From: Thermotoga sp. 4484_232
GTDB taxonomy: Bacteria > Thermotogota > Thermotogae > Thermotogales > Thermotogaceae
Assembly (NCBI GenBank): GCA_002084985.1
Contig: MZGO01000052.1
Coordinates: forward strand, 468-10,809
DNA length: 10,342 nt
Direction of reading: 5' to 3'
How positions within the stretch are numbered: position 1 is the first letter of the stretch; each line of letters begins with the position of its first letter. This document shows positions 1 to 7,635 of this stretch, piece by piece. Under the pieces are notes generated by a model. That model made no database searches. It was not told where the DNA came from and was given only the letters and a program-made list of their open reading frames with translations. Made by a program: the position numbers and the translations under genes.

Positions 1-66
1 GCTTCTGATGAATCTTCTTTCATAACTGGTCAAGTCATCGGTGTGGATGGTGGCCTGGTTATTTGA
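1..66 (+). CDS. C-terminal end of a short-chain dehydrogenase/reductase (5' truncated by window edge)
   Basis: Only the last 21 codons and the TGA stop (64-66) are in the window, reading in frame from base 1. The peptide ends FITGQVIGVDGGLVI. This is the typical C-terminus of classical SDR enzymes (FabG-like), where the F/Y-I-T-G-Q segment and the following V-D-G-G close the Rossmann subunit and its tetramer interface. The substrate cannot be read from this fragment; 3-oxoacyl-ACP reductase and sugar or polyol dehydrogenase are both possible. Only 26 bp separate its stop from glpP and no terminator is visible between them, so the two are probably co-transcribed. Confidence 0.8.
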   Translation, partial: ASDESSFITGQVIGVDGGLVI

Positions 67-81
67 AAAATGATTAAAAAC

Positions 82-88
82 GAGGTGA
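82..88 (+). promoter_or_regulatory. Shine-Dalgarno of glpP
   Basis: GAGGTGA lies 4 nt before the ATG at 93 and supports that start. It sits in the 26-bp gap after the SDR stop, which has no hairpin or promoter-like hexamers that I can support. Confidence 0.7.
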
Positions 89-92
89 AAGC

Positions 93-617
93 ATGAAGGG
101 AATAATAGCAGCACTCTGGGAAATGACGAGTGAGGATATAAAACCCTCTACGGTCTTTCTGTTGAGATCGAACATCATTGATCTGAAATATCAGGTCAAA
201 GCCCTTAAGGATAAGGGTAAGAAGGTTTACGTTGATATGGATTTTGTGGAAGGGTTGGGTGAGGGAGAATTCGCGATAAATTACATCAGATCATGTGGTG
301 CAGATGGCATAATAACAGTGAAATTGAAGAACTATCTACAGGCAAGAAAATTAGGGGTCCCTGCTATCCTAAGGTTCTTCGCTCTGGACTCGAGAGCAGT
401 TGAAAGGGGTATAAATCAGATATTGACGAACGATGTTGACACGGTGGAGATACTTCCAGGGCTTGTTGCCCCCAAGATCGCTTTGAAGCTTCCAAGAAGG
501 AATATGACGATAATAGCTGCTGGCCTCATAGAAACCGTCGAGGAAGCAAAAAACCTGTTAAAACATGTTGATGCTATATCGACGAGCTCCAAGACGATAT
601 GGGATTCAATTACCTGA
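93..617 (+). CDS. glpP: glycerol-3-phosphate responsive antiterminator GlpP
   Basis: This 174-aa protein matches the GlpP family. In Bacillus, GlpP binds glycerol-3-phosphate and the leader mRNA of glp genes and prevents termination at a leader hairpin. Visible family blocks are VFLLRSNI (21-28), KKVYVDMDFVEGL (43-55), DGIITVK (71-77), LRFFALDSRAVE (93-104), VEILPGLVAPKI (118-129), IAAGLIET (141-148) and AISTSSKTIWD (161-171). The ILPG and AAGLI loops resemble TIM-barrel phosphate-binding loops. Length is near the usual 175-190 aa; no signal peptide or membrane segment is seen, so it should be cytosolic. The likely target is in the window: the minus-strand terminator at 3605-3650 before glpA. 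The gene converges on DUF1667 and overlaps its end by 12 bp (606-617). The family call is secure; the RNA target is an inference. Confidence 0.93.
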   Translation: MKGIIAALWEMTSEDIKPSTVFLLRSNIIDLKYQVKALKDKGKKVYVDMDFVEGLGEGEFAINYIRSCGADGIITVKLKNYLQARKLGVPAILRFFALDSRAVERGINQILTNDVDTVEILPGLVAPKIALKLPRRNMTIIAAGLIETVEEAKNLLKHVDAISTSSKTIWDSIT

Positions 618-986
618 AGTCTTCTCTCCAACACTTCTTGTTATCACCACATTTACGTTCGTTTTAAAGATGTTTCGAACTACTACATCACCTATATTGA
701 CAGGTGCTTTCACTTTTACATCCTTCAAAATCTTCATCAGTTCGAATATATACTTTTTTGGGATAGGACCATCTGTTTTGACTGAAGCGAGGGGGAGTTC
801 CCCATTTAGTACCTTCACACTTGTTGTCACAACCCTTTTAGGATCTTTGATTTCATCTTCTGCATATTTCTTTCCTCTGGGACATCTGTTCCCACTAACA
901 CTCAATATGTTACCTTCCTCATCGAGTTCTATCCTGATTTTGCACCCCAAAGGGCACAGGACACATACCACTTCCCTACTCTTCAC
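606..986 (-). CDS. DUF1667 four-cysteine protein, third gene of the G3P dehydrogenase operon
   Basis: The preferred start is the GTG at 986-984, giving 126 aa. A GTG at 992-990 is also in frame and would overlap the preceding stop as GTGA. The ribosome site AAGGAGG (1000-994) leaves only about 1 nt before 992 but about 7 nt before 986, so 986 is favoured. In the longer numbering the N-terminus has C10-x2-C13-P-x2-C17 and, after 19 residues, C37-P-R-G, in the blocks CVLCPLGCKI and GNRCPRGKKYA. This is the DUF1667 signature, and the cysteines suggest a metal or Fe-S site. The C-terminal part has VPIPKKYIFELM-like and VVVRNIF-like blocks without a known active site. DUF1667 genes commonly sit beside FAD G3P-dehydrogenase and NAD(P)/FAD oxidoreductase genes, as here, so a small electron-transfer subunit is a reasonable inference. 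No enzymatic role is established from the sequence. Confidence 0.88.
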   Translation of the reverse strand: MKSREVVCVLCPLGCKIRIELDEEGNILSVSGNRCPRGKKYAEDEIKDPKRVVTTSVKVLNGELPLASVKTDGPIPKKYIFELMKILKDVKVKAPVNIGDVVVRNIFKTNVNVVITRSVGEKTSGN

Positions 987-988
987 TT

Positions 989-2155
989 TCACTCCTCCTT
1001 GATGAAAACTTTCAACTTCTCTGAGGCGTTTATTCTGCTCTTTGGTATTTTTATTCTTATCATCTCGCTGGGTACAAGGTTCTCGATTTTTCTCTCCAAA
1101 ACTCCTTCGACGATTAATATCCCCTTTTCTATAGGTAATATCCCGATGTTTTCCCCAGCTTCCACGTTTACCCTCGCTCTTCCCACATCTTTTCCATCAA
1201 TATACCTCACAGCACTTCTTCCAGCTATCTCTCCCTCATACGTCACATAATCCACAAGATCGTATATTACAGTGCTGTTACCCGCTGCGAAGATCCATGA
1301 GACGGAAGTTTGACCTGTGTTGGAAACGGCGAATCCCTTGGATGATCGATCTATCTCGACAAAATCCGAAACCAATTCAACTTGAGGGATCAAACCCACT
1401 GAAAGAACCAGCGTATCCACTTTGAAGATTCTTTCCGTTCCTGGGATGGGATTGTACTTTTCATCGACACTCGCTACGACCACTTCCTCAAGCCTCTCTT
1501 TACCTCTCACTTCAACAACCGTACTGGAGAGGAATAAAGGTATATCGAAATCCTCCAAACATTGAACAACGTTTCTCAGCAATCCTCCTGGATAAGGAAG
1601 CCTTTCAACAACTCCCACAACTTCCATTCCTTCAAGTGTTAATCTTCTCGCCATTATGAGTCCTATATCCCCCGATCCTAATATCAAAGCTCTCTTCCCC
1701 GGTAGTCTGTTCTCTATGTTTATCAACCTCTGTACAACACCGGCAGTGTATATTCCGGAGGGTCTATCCCCTGGTATCAGGAGAGATCCAAAGGGTCTTT
1801 CACGCGCGCCCGTAGCCAGTATCAACGATTTGGGGTGAATCTTCTCGATACCTTTTTTAGAGACAACGATCACTTCTCTCTTTTTAACATCCACCTCCAA
1901 GACGAATTTTTCCACGCAGGTATCTATACCCGACCTTTCCAGTTTTTCCCTGAATATCTCAGCGTACTCTGGCCCTGTGAGTTCCCTTTTGAAATAATGA
2001 AGTCCAAACCCGTTGTGAATACACTGATTCAATATTCCTCCTGCTCTATCTTCTCTCTCCACAAGGAGAACCTTTGCCCCCTGTTCTGCGGCAGCAAGTG
2101 CGGCCGCCATGCCAGCAGCCCCTGCTCCAATCACGAGGACGTCCACATTCTTCAT
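989..2155 (-). CDS. FAD-dependent NAD(P)-type oxidoreductase, partner subunit of the G3P dehydrogenase module
   Basis: This 388-aa flavoprotein is of the pyridine nucleotide-disulfide oxidoreductase fold class. The N-terminal dinucleotide fold has GAGAAG (10-15) with the ribose-binding acid E33. Next come GGILNQCIHNGFG (39-51, C45) and ATGARERPFG (114-123). A second dinucleotide fold, GSGDIG (160-165), presumably binds NAD(P)H, and the C-terminal FAD contact is FAAGNS. There is no CxxC redox pair, so it is not a thioredoxin reductase. It resembles the NAD(P)/FAD partners encoded beside FAD G3P dehydrogenases and, more distantly, the OoxA/HcnB group. The ATG start overlaps the glpA-like stop as ATGA (2155-2152), with GGGAGGG about 8 nt upstream, indicating translational coupling. 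The likely job is to move electrons between the G3P-oxidising subunit and NAD(P); the direction and acceptor are inferred. Confidence 0.88.
   Translation of the reverse strand: MKNVDVLVIGAGAAGMAAALAAAEQGAKVLLVEREDRAGGILNQCIHNGFGLHYFKRELTGPEYAEIFREKLERSGIDTCVEKFVLEVDVKKREVIVVSKKGIEKIHPKSLILATGARERPFGSLLIPGDRPSGIYTAGVVQRLINIENRLPGKRALILGSGDIGLIMARRLTLEGMEVVGVVERLPYPGGLLRNVVQCLEDFDIPLFLSSTVVEVRGKERLEEVVVASVDEKYNPIPGTERIFKVDTLVLSVGLIPQVELVSDFVEIDRSSKGFAVSNTGQTSVSWIFAAGNSTVIYDLVDYVTYEGEIAGRSAVRYIDGKDVGRARVNVEAGENIGILPIEKGILIVEGVLERKIENLVPSEMIRIKIPKSRINASEKLKVFIKEE
994..1000 (-). promoter_or_regulatory. Shine-Dalgarno deciding the DUF1667 start
   Basis: AAGGAGG on the minus strand lies inside the end of the preceding oxidoreductase gene. 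It nearly abuts the GTG at 992-990 and is about 7 nt from the in-frame GTG at 986-984, so the downstream GTG is the better initiator. Confidence 0.6.
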
Positions 2156-3594
2156 TCCCTAACCCTCCCATCGATCAACCAGCTCTTTCTCGATTTGAGA
2201 AGTATTTCTGATTCATCTAAACCAAGTTCTCTGGCGAGTATCTTCAATATCCTGGTCATGCAGAATCCCCCCTGACATTTTCCAAACATGGCTCTGGTTC
2301 TGAATTTTATACCATCCAATGTTCTTGCCCCTCTTTTTATAGCTTCCACTATCTCCCTTTCAGTAACTTTGTTGCAATAACAAACGATTTTACCTGCCAA
2401 GGGATCCTTTTTTATCCATTCGTTCCATTCATCTAGAGGAAGATCTGCGAATCTGATAATACCTTTTCTGATCGGGTTGAAATTCTCTTTCCTTTTAAGT
2501 TCGATCTTGAGATCTTCCTGTATTATCTTTTCGACGACGTATTTAGCTATAGCGGGGGCTGCTGTTAATCCTGGCGATCTCATGGCCATGACGTTTATGA
2601 ATCCCCAAATTCTCTCACTCGCTTTTATGAAGAAATCTCTTTGAGGGCTTTCGGGCCTTAATCCTGCAAATGTCTTTATGGCATAAGAAAGATCTATTCC
2701 TGGAACCATCTTCTTGGTTTTTTCTACAACCTCCTTCAATCCTTCTCTGGTCGTCGCCAGGTCCCTCTTTCTGTCCCTTGATAAATCCATCGCGGTTGGT
2801 CCAAGAAGGATCCCCCCATCTACAGTTGGTAGAACCAAGATACCCTTTGATATATCTGTCGGTGTTGGAAAGATGATTCTTCTCACAAGATTCCCTACGC
2901 TTTTGTCTAAGAGTATGTATTCTCCTTTTCTTGGATATATGGGTGTGTATTCTGCTCCGGCCATCTTGGCTATCTCATCTGCAAACAATCCCGCACAGTT
3001 CACAATCACATCTGCTTTGTATTCTCCCCTCTCAGTTACCACCTTTTTTACCCTGGATTTCTCAACAACTATATCGACGACTTTCTCATCAAGGTGAAGT
3101 TTTAAACCGTTATCTAGCGCGTTTTCTACCGCAGCGATCGCGACCATCCAAGGTTCTGTTATACCTGCAGTCGGAGCCCACAGTGATGCTTTGACCAGGG
3201 GGCTCAACCCCGGTTCTTTATCGAGAGTTTCGTCTCTGTCCAGTATTTTGAGATTCGGCACACCGTTTTCCTCACCCTGTTTCAACAGCTTTTTCAGCAC
3301 TCTGATTTCTTCATCACTGAAGGCCACAACAAGGGAACCTATTCTTTCCAGTTCAAAGTCCAGCTCTTCGGAGAGCTCAGTATACATCTTGTTCCCCATA
3401 GCGCAGAACCGAGCTCTAACACTCCCCGGTGGGTCATCGTAACCTGCATGAATGATGGCGGAATTCGCCTTAGTTACACCCCATCCAACATCCATCTCTT
3501 TTTCTATGAGGATAACTTCCACATCGTATTTTGTAAGCTCCCGCGCTGTCAACGATCCCACGATCCCCGCTCCGATCACTACTATTCTCAACAT
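2152..3594 (-). CDS. glpA: FAD-dependent glycerol-3-phosphate dehydrogenase with C-terminal BFD-like [2Fe-2S] domain
   Basis: This 480-aa protein is predicted to oxidise G3P to dihydroxyacetone phosphate. The N-terminal DAO-type FAD domain has GAGIVG (8-13), E31, the NSAIIHAGYD block (44-53), NCAGLFADEIA, FAGLRPESPQRD and RSPGLTAAPAIA. The C-terminus has C405-x-C407-x32-C440-x4-C445, the four-cysteine pattern of BFD-like [2Fe-2S] domains, as in anaerobic GlpA enzymes. No membrane segment is seen. The start is the ATG at 3594-3592, preceded at about 5 nt by AGGAGGTGA (3604-3597). An in-frame GTG at 3666 would add 24 residues, but it reads through a terminator hairpin and is rejected. The gene heads an operon with the two downstream genes. 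Control by GlpP is likely through the leader terminator. Other DAO-family substrates are possible, but the glpP/glpK context favours G3P. Confidence 0.87.
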   Translation of the reverse strand: MLRIVVIGAGIVGSLTARELTKYDVEVILIEKEMDVGWGVTKANSAIIHAGYDDPPGSVRARFCAMGNKMYTELSEELDFELERIGSLVVAFSDEEIRVLKKLLKQGEENGVPNLKILDRDETLDKEPGLSPLVKASLWAPTAGITEPWMVAIAAVENALDNGLKLHLDEKVVDIVVEKSRVKKVVTERGEYKADVIVNCAGLFADEIAKMAGAEYTPIYPRKGEYILLDKSVGNLVRRIIFPTPTDISKGILVLPTVDGGILLGPTAMDLSRDRKRDLATTREGLKEVVEKTKKMVPGIDLSYAIKTFAGLRPESPQRDFFIKASERIWGFINVMAMRSPGLTAAPAIAKYVVEKIIQEDLKIELKRKENFNPIRKGIIRFADLPLDEWNEWIKKDPLAGKIVCYCNKVTEREIVEAIKRGARTLDGIKFRTRAMFGKCQGGFCMTRILKILARELGLDESEILLKSRKSWLIDGRVRE

Positions 3595-3596
3595 GT

Positions 3597-3604
3597 CACC
3601 TCCT
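3597..3604 (-). promoter_or_regulatory. strong Shine-Dalgarno of glpA
   Basis: AGGAGGTG on the minus strand, just before the ATG at 3594, begins one base after the U-tract of the leader terminator. If the terminator holds, the transcript ends immediately before the ribosome site, so termination would remove both translation and the whole operon. Confidence 0.8.
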
Positions 3605-3650
3605 AAAAAACAAAGAGAGCCACATTCCCGAAAGGGAAATGTGGCTCTCT
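3605..3650 (-). terminator. intrinsic terminator in the glpA leader (candidate GlpP-controlled attenuator)
   Basis: Read on the minus strand, bases 3650-3634 pair with 3629-3614. The stem has 16 bp with one bulged base (the T opposite + A3637) and a 4-nt TTTC loop. It is followed by TTTGTTTTTT, a U-tract running to 3606. The lower stem is AGAGAGCCACATT paired with AATGTGGCTCTCT; the upper stem is CCC/GGG. It lies between the chemoreceptor stop (3698) and the glpA start (3594). It can end receptor transcripts and also attenuate transcripts from the promoter just upstream. The presence of glpP in the window and the location directly before glpA make it a likely antitermination site. The hairpin is seen directly; its control by GlpP is inferred. 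Confidence 0.88.
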
Positions 3651-3668
3651 CCTCACTCTCCGCCACAT
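3639..3668 (-). promoter_or_regulatory. candidate antiterminator hairpin competing with the glpA leader terminator
   Basis: On the minus strand ATGTGGC (3668-3662) can pair with GCCACAT (3645-3639), the ascending arm of the terminator. This gives a 7-bp stem with a 16-nt loop that is all purine except one U. The pairing is mutually exclusive with the lower terminator stem. The 5' segment repeats the ATGTGGC of the descending terminator arm. The predicted transcription start is about 3668-3666, so the element would lie at the very 5' end of the mRNA. If the start is downstream of 3666 the stem could not form. GlpP binding is inferred. Confidence 0.45.
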
Positions 3669-3673
3669 GAGCA

Positions 3674-3682
3674 ATTATAACA
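3674..3682 (-). promoter_or_regulatory. extended -10 promoter of the glpA operon
   Basis: The minus strand reads TGTTATAAT (3682-3674), a consensus TATAAT with the TGn extension, placed so that RNA would start around 3668-3666. No good -35 is present; the nearest is TTCATA (3704-3699) at 19-nt spacing, overlapping the chemoreceptor stop codon. Extended -10 promoters tolerate a poor -35. The resulting leader is about 73 nt and holds the terminator. Confidence 0.6.
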
Positions 3683-3697
3683 TAGACGATGGTGGAT

Positions 3698-5743
<2,046 letters not shown>

Positions 5744-5772
5744 CTATCACCTCCTTTGTTTTTTCATGAGAA

Positions 5773-5778
5773 ATTATA
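5773..5778 (-). promoter_or_regulatory. -10 element of the chemoreceptor promoter
   Basis: A consensus TATAAT lies on the minus strand 32 nt before the ATG at 5740 and would start RNA near 5766. No convincing -35 is present (ATAAAG at 17-nt spacing). The dyad at 5779-5805 fills the spacer and -35 region, which suggests a need for a bound regulator. Confidence 0.5.
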
Positions 5779-5805
5779 CACTATTAACTTGAAACCTTTA
5801 TAGTG
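5779..5805. promoter_or_regulatory. inverted repeat (operator-like) between the divergent promoters
   Basis: Arms 5779-5787 (CACTATTAA) and 5797-5805 (TTTATAGTG) are complementary at 8 of 9 positions, separated by 9 nt. The repeat directly abuts the chemoreceptor -10 and includes TATAGT (5799-5804, + strand), a possible glpK -10 whose nearest -35-like hexamer is TATACA (5775-5780). A protein bound here could act on both divergent genes. No regulator is identified. Confidence 0.4.
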
Positions 5806-5851
5806 ATCTACTTGTTACACATATTTGATTTGAATAAATAAGGAAACAGAT

Positions 5852-5867
5852 CATATCGAACGATATG
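5852..5867. promoter_or_regulatory. perfect 7-2-7 dyad upstream of glpK
   Basis: CATATCG AA CGATATG is a perfect 16-bp inverted repeat located 41 nt before the preferred glpK start. There is no following U-tract, so it is not a terminator. The compact symmetric form fits a dimeric repressor operator, or a small hairpin in the glpK leader. Nothing resembling the glpA leader terminator occurs before glpK. Confidence 0.45.
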
Positions 5868-5895
5868 GTTCATATTGTGATAGGATTTTCCTACA

Positions 5896-5902
5896 GGGAG
5901 GG
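5896..5902 (+). promoter_or_regulatory. Shine-Dalgarno deciding the glpK start
   Basis: GGGAGGG touches the ATG at 5903 with no spacing. The in-frame ATG at 5909 lies 6-7 nt away and also gives the family-typical N-terminus MYVVGIDQGTTS, so 5909 is the preferred start. Confidence 0.65.
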
Positions 5903-5908
5903 ATGCGA

Positions 5909-7165
5909 ATGTACGTTGTGGGAATAGATCAAGGGACAACGAGTACGAGATCTATCCTTTTTAACGAGAAAATGGAGGTGATCCGTGAATCCAGAAAGAA
6001 GTTCAAACAGATATTCCCAAAACCTGGTTGGGTGGAGCACGATCCAGAAGAGATATGGAAAACAGTTGAAGAATCCCTGAAGGAAGTTCTGGATGGAATT
6101 CCTCTCAAGGAGGTTGCAGGAATCGGTATAACAAATCAAAGGGAAACCATCGTGGCATGGGATTCGAAAACTGGAGATGTTCTCTACAACGCCATCGTAT
6201 GGCAATGCAGAAGAACCGCAGAAAGGGTTGAGGAGTTAAGAAAACGTCATTACGAGGATATATTAGAGAAAACAGGGTTGGTAGTGGATCCATATTTCTC
6301 AGCAACCAAAATGGAATGGATGTTAAAGAACGTGGACGAGGTCAAAAAAGCCAAGGAAAAGGGAACACTTCGTTTTGGAACGATAGATTCGTTCCTGGCT
6401 TATCGTCTCACAGGTGAACACGTGACCGACCCATCAAACGCATCGAGAACCATGCTCTTCAATTTGAAAGAATTGAAATGGGACGAAGATCTCTTGAAAA
6501 TGTTTGGTATTCCAGAATTTTCGCTACCGAGGGTGATCAATACATCAGAGGTCTTTGGAAGGACCAAGGAAGGAATACCTGTGGGATCCCTCATAGGTGA
6601 CCAGCAATCCGCTCTTTTCGGTCAAGCATCCTTCAAAGAAGGTGATGTCAAGTGTACTATGGGAACAGGAAGTTTCATCCTACGTGCATCAAACGAGGGA
6701 GTTTATCTTGTTCCTGCTTTTACGGGACTTGGAGCTCCTCATTGGGATCCATACGCCAGGGGATTGATGATAGGTTTGACACGTGGCGTGAAGAGAGAGA
6801 ACATAGTAAGGGCTTGTTTTGAGGCAATTGCCTTTTCGATATTCGAGCTTGTGGATCTCATGAAGGAAGAGACTGAAAAATCCATCAGAAGCTTGAAAGT
6901 TGATGGAGGAGTTGCCAAGAACGAACTCATATTGAAATTGCTGTCGTCTCTTCTGAAAGTAGAAGTCGAAAGGCCCGTTGTCTTGGAAACAACGGCTTTT
7001 GGAGCGGCTTTTCTAGCGGGAATGGCTGTGGGAATCTTTGAGAAAGATGATCTGTTCAAGCTGAGAAAGATCGAGAAAGCGATCATGGAGCATCGAATCA
7101 ATCTCAGGGAGGATTACAAAAGATGGAGGATGGCGGTGGAAAGGGCAAAGAACTGGGCCCATTAA
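5909..7165 (+). CDS. glpK: glycerol kinase with an internal in-frame deletion of about 63 residues
   Basis: GlpK phosphorylates glycerol to G3P using ATP. Signature blocks are VGIDQGTTSTRS (N-terminus), PKPGWVEHDPEEIW, ITNQRET, NAIVWQCRRTAE, TGLVVDPYFSATK, NASRTMLFN, GDQQSALFGQ (D231 matches the catalytic Asp), MGTGSF (251-256), VPAFTGLGAPHWDPYARG, VDGGVAKN (331-338) and FGAAFLAG. The product is 418 aa, whereas glycerol kinases are about 480-500. After GTGSFILR the sequence goes straight to ASNEGVYLVPAF. Compared with E. coli GlpK from memory, about 63 residues are missing, including the ALEGAVFMAGASIQWLRD region with ATP-site Gly310 and Gln314. The rest is intact and in frame. This may be a real, possibly inactive or altered enzyme, or an assembly error; a conventional activity assignment is therefore unsure. 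The gene overlaps tsaE by 43 bp. Confidence 0.9.
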   Translation: MYVVGIDQGTTSTRSILFNEKMEVIRESRKKFKQIFPKPGWVEHDPEEIWKTVEESLKEVLDGIPLKEVAGIGITNQRETIVAWDSKTGDVLYNAIVWQCRRTAERVEELRKRHYEDILEKTGLVVDPYFSATKMEWMLKNVDEVKKAKEKGTLRFGTIDSFLAYRLTGEHVTDPSNASRTMLFNLKELKWDEDLLKMFGIPEFSLPRVINTSEVFGRTKEGIPVGSLIGDQQSALFGQASFKEGDVKCTMGTGSFILRASNEGVYLVPAFTGLGAPHWDPYARGLMIGLTRGVKRENIVRACFEAIAFSIFELVDLMKEETEKSIRSLKVDGGVAKNELILKLLSSLLKVEVERPVVLETTAFGAAFLAGMAVGIFEKDDLFKLRKIEKAIMEHRINLREDYKRWRMAVERAKNWAH

Positions 7166-7635
7166 GTGAAGAAAAGCTGAAGGATTTTGCAAGTTTTCTG
7201 ACAAGATTTTTGAAAGAGGGTACTCTGGTTCTTTTATGTGGAAGACTTGGTTCTGGAAAGACGACATTCGTTAGAGGCATGGTGAGGGGTATCGGTCTGA
7301 AAGAGGACATCGTCAGAAGTCCGACTTTCACTCTGATGAACGTATACGTCGGTGAGAAGACGATTTATCATGTGGATCTTTACAGATTGAAATCAGATGA
7401 TAGTATATTCTTCGATCTCGAGGAAGTAATAGAGGATGAGGAAGGAATAGTCGTTATCGAATGGGCAGATAGATTCAGGGATTTCTGGCCCGAAGAAGGA
7501 TTGAAAATACGGATAAACGTTGTGAATGAAACCGAAAGGATCCTCGTCATATCCACGAATAAGGAGGTGATTGATGTTGAAAGAGTCATCAAAAGTTGGA
7601 AAGAAAAAATTCGAGAAACTGGAAGAATATGCTAA
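7123..7635 (+). CDS. tsaE: tRNA threonylcarbamoyladenosine biosynthesis ATPase TsaE
   Basis: This 170-aa P-loop ATPase of the TsaE (YjeE) family works with TsaB and TsaD to make the t6A37 modification of ANN-decoding tRNAs. Visible features are Walker A GRLGSGKT (40-47), the switch-like [17 protein letters not shown] and the Walker B-like VVIEWADRF. It is slightly longer than the usual 140-160 aa because of an N-terminal Gly/Lys-rich stretch. The ATG at 7123 has AGGGAGG (7106-7112) 10 nt upstream; no better in-frame start is visible before the conserved core. It begins inside glpK (43-bp overlap) and its end overlaps lon by 62 bp, so translation of the three genes is probably coupled. The tsaE-lon order is, as I recall, also present in Thermotoga maritima; the fusion to glpK is less expected. 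Confidence 0.92.
   Translation: MEDGGGKGKELGPLSEEKLKDFASFLTRFLKEGTLVLLCGRLGSGKTTFVRGMVRGIGLKEDIVRSPTFTLMNVYVGEKTIYHVDLYRLKSDDSIFFDLEEVIEDEEGIVVIEWADRFRDFWPEEGLKIRINVVNETERILVISTNKEVIDVERVIKSWKEKIRETGRIC
7561..7567 (+). promoter_or_regulatory. Shine-Dalgarno deciding the lon start
   Basis: AAGGAGG, continuing as AAGGAGGTGA, lies inside tsaE. It is 3 nt from an in-frame TTG at 7571 and 6 nt from the ATG at 7574, so the ATG is preferred. Confidence 0.7.

Noticed and set aside
606..660. Bidirectional terminator between glpP and DUF1667
   Set aside because: The genes overlap and no GC-rich stem with a U-tract was found at the junction on either strand.
565..1002. Long open frame on the + strand opposite DUF1667
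   Set aside because: Low-complexity Ser/Thr/Phe-rich translation typical of an antisense shadow; the minus-strand frame has clear DUF1667 motifs.
1835..2275. 146-codon open frame opposite the oxidoreductase/GlpA junction
   Set aside because: Antisense to two well-supported genes, no ribosome site, no recognisable motif.
3595..3666. A 24-residue N-terminal extension of GlpA from an in-frame GTG at 3666
   Set aside because: It translates through the terminator hairpin and U-tract, lacks its own ribosome site, and precedes a perfect AGGAGGTGA-ATG start whose product begins with the normal MLRIVVIGAG.
5790..5810. Sigma-28 flagellar-type promoter for the chemoreceptor (TAAAGGTTT on the minus strand)
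   Set aside because: The -35-like TAAAG is present but no GCCGATAA-like -10 follows at the right distance; the TATAAT fits a housekeeping promoter.
5812..5840. TTGTTA (5812-5817) and TAAATA (5835-5840) as the glpK promoter
   Set aside because: Spacing is 17 nt but only 4 of 6 and 3 of 6 matches; kept as an alternative to TATACA/TATAGT, not supported enough to list.
5882..5892. Small AGGA-TTT-TCCT inverted repeat before the glpK ribosome site
   Set aside because: Only a 4-bp stem with a 3-nt loop; too weak to call a regulatory hairpin.
6739..7101. 120-codon minus-strand open frame inside glpK
   Set aside because: Shadow of the GlpK coding frame, with no initiation signal or family resemblance.
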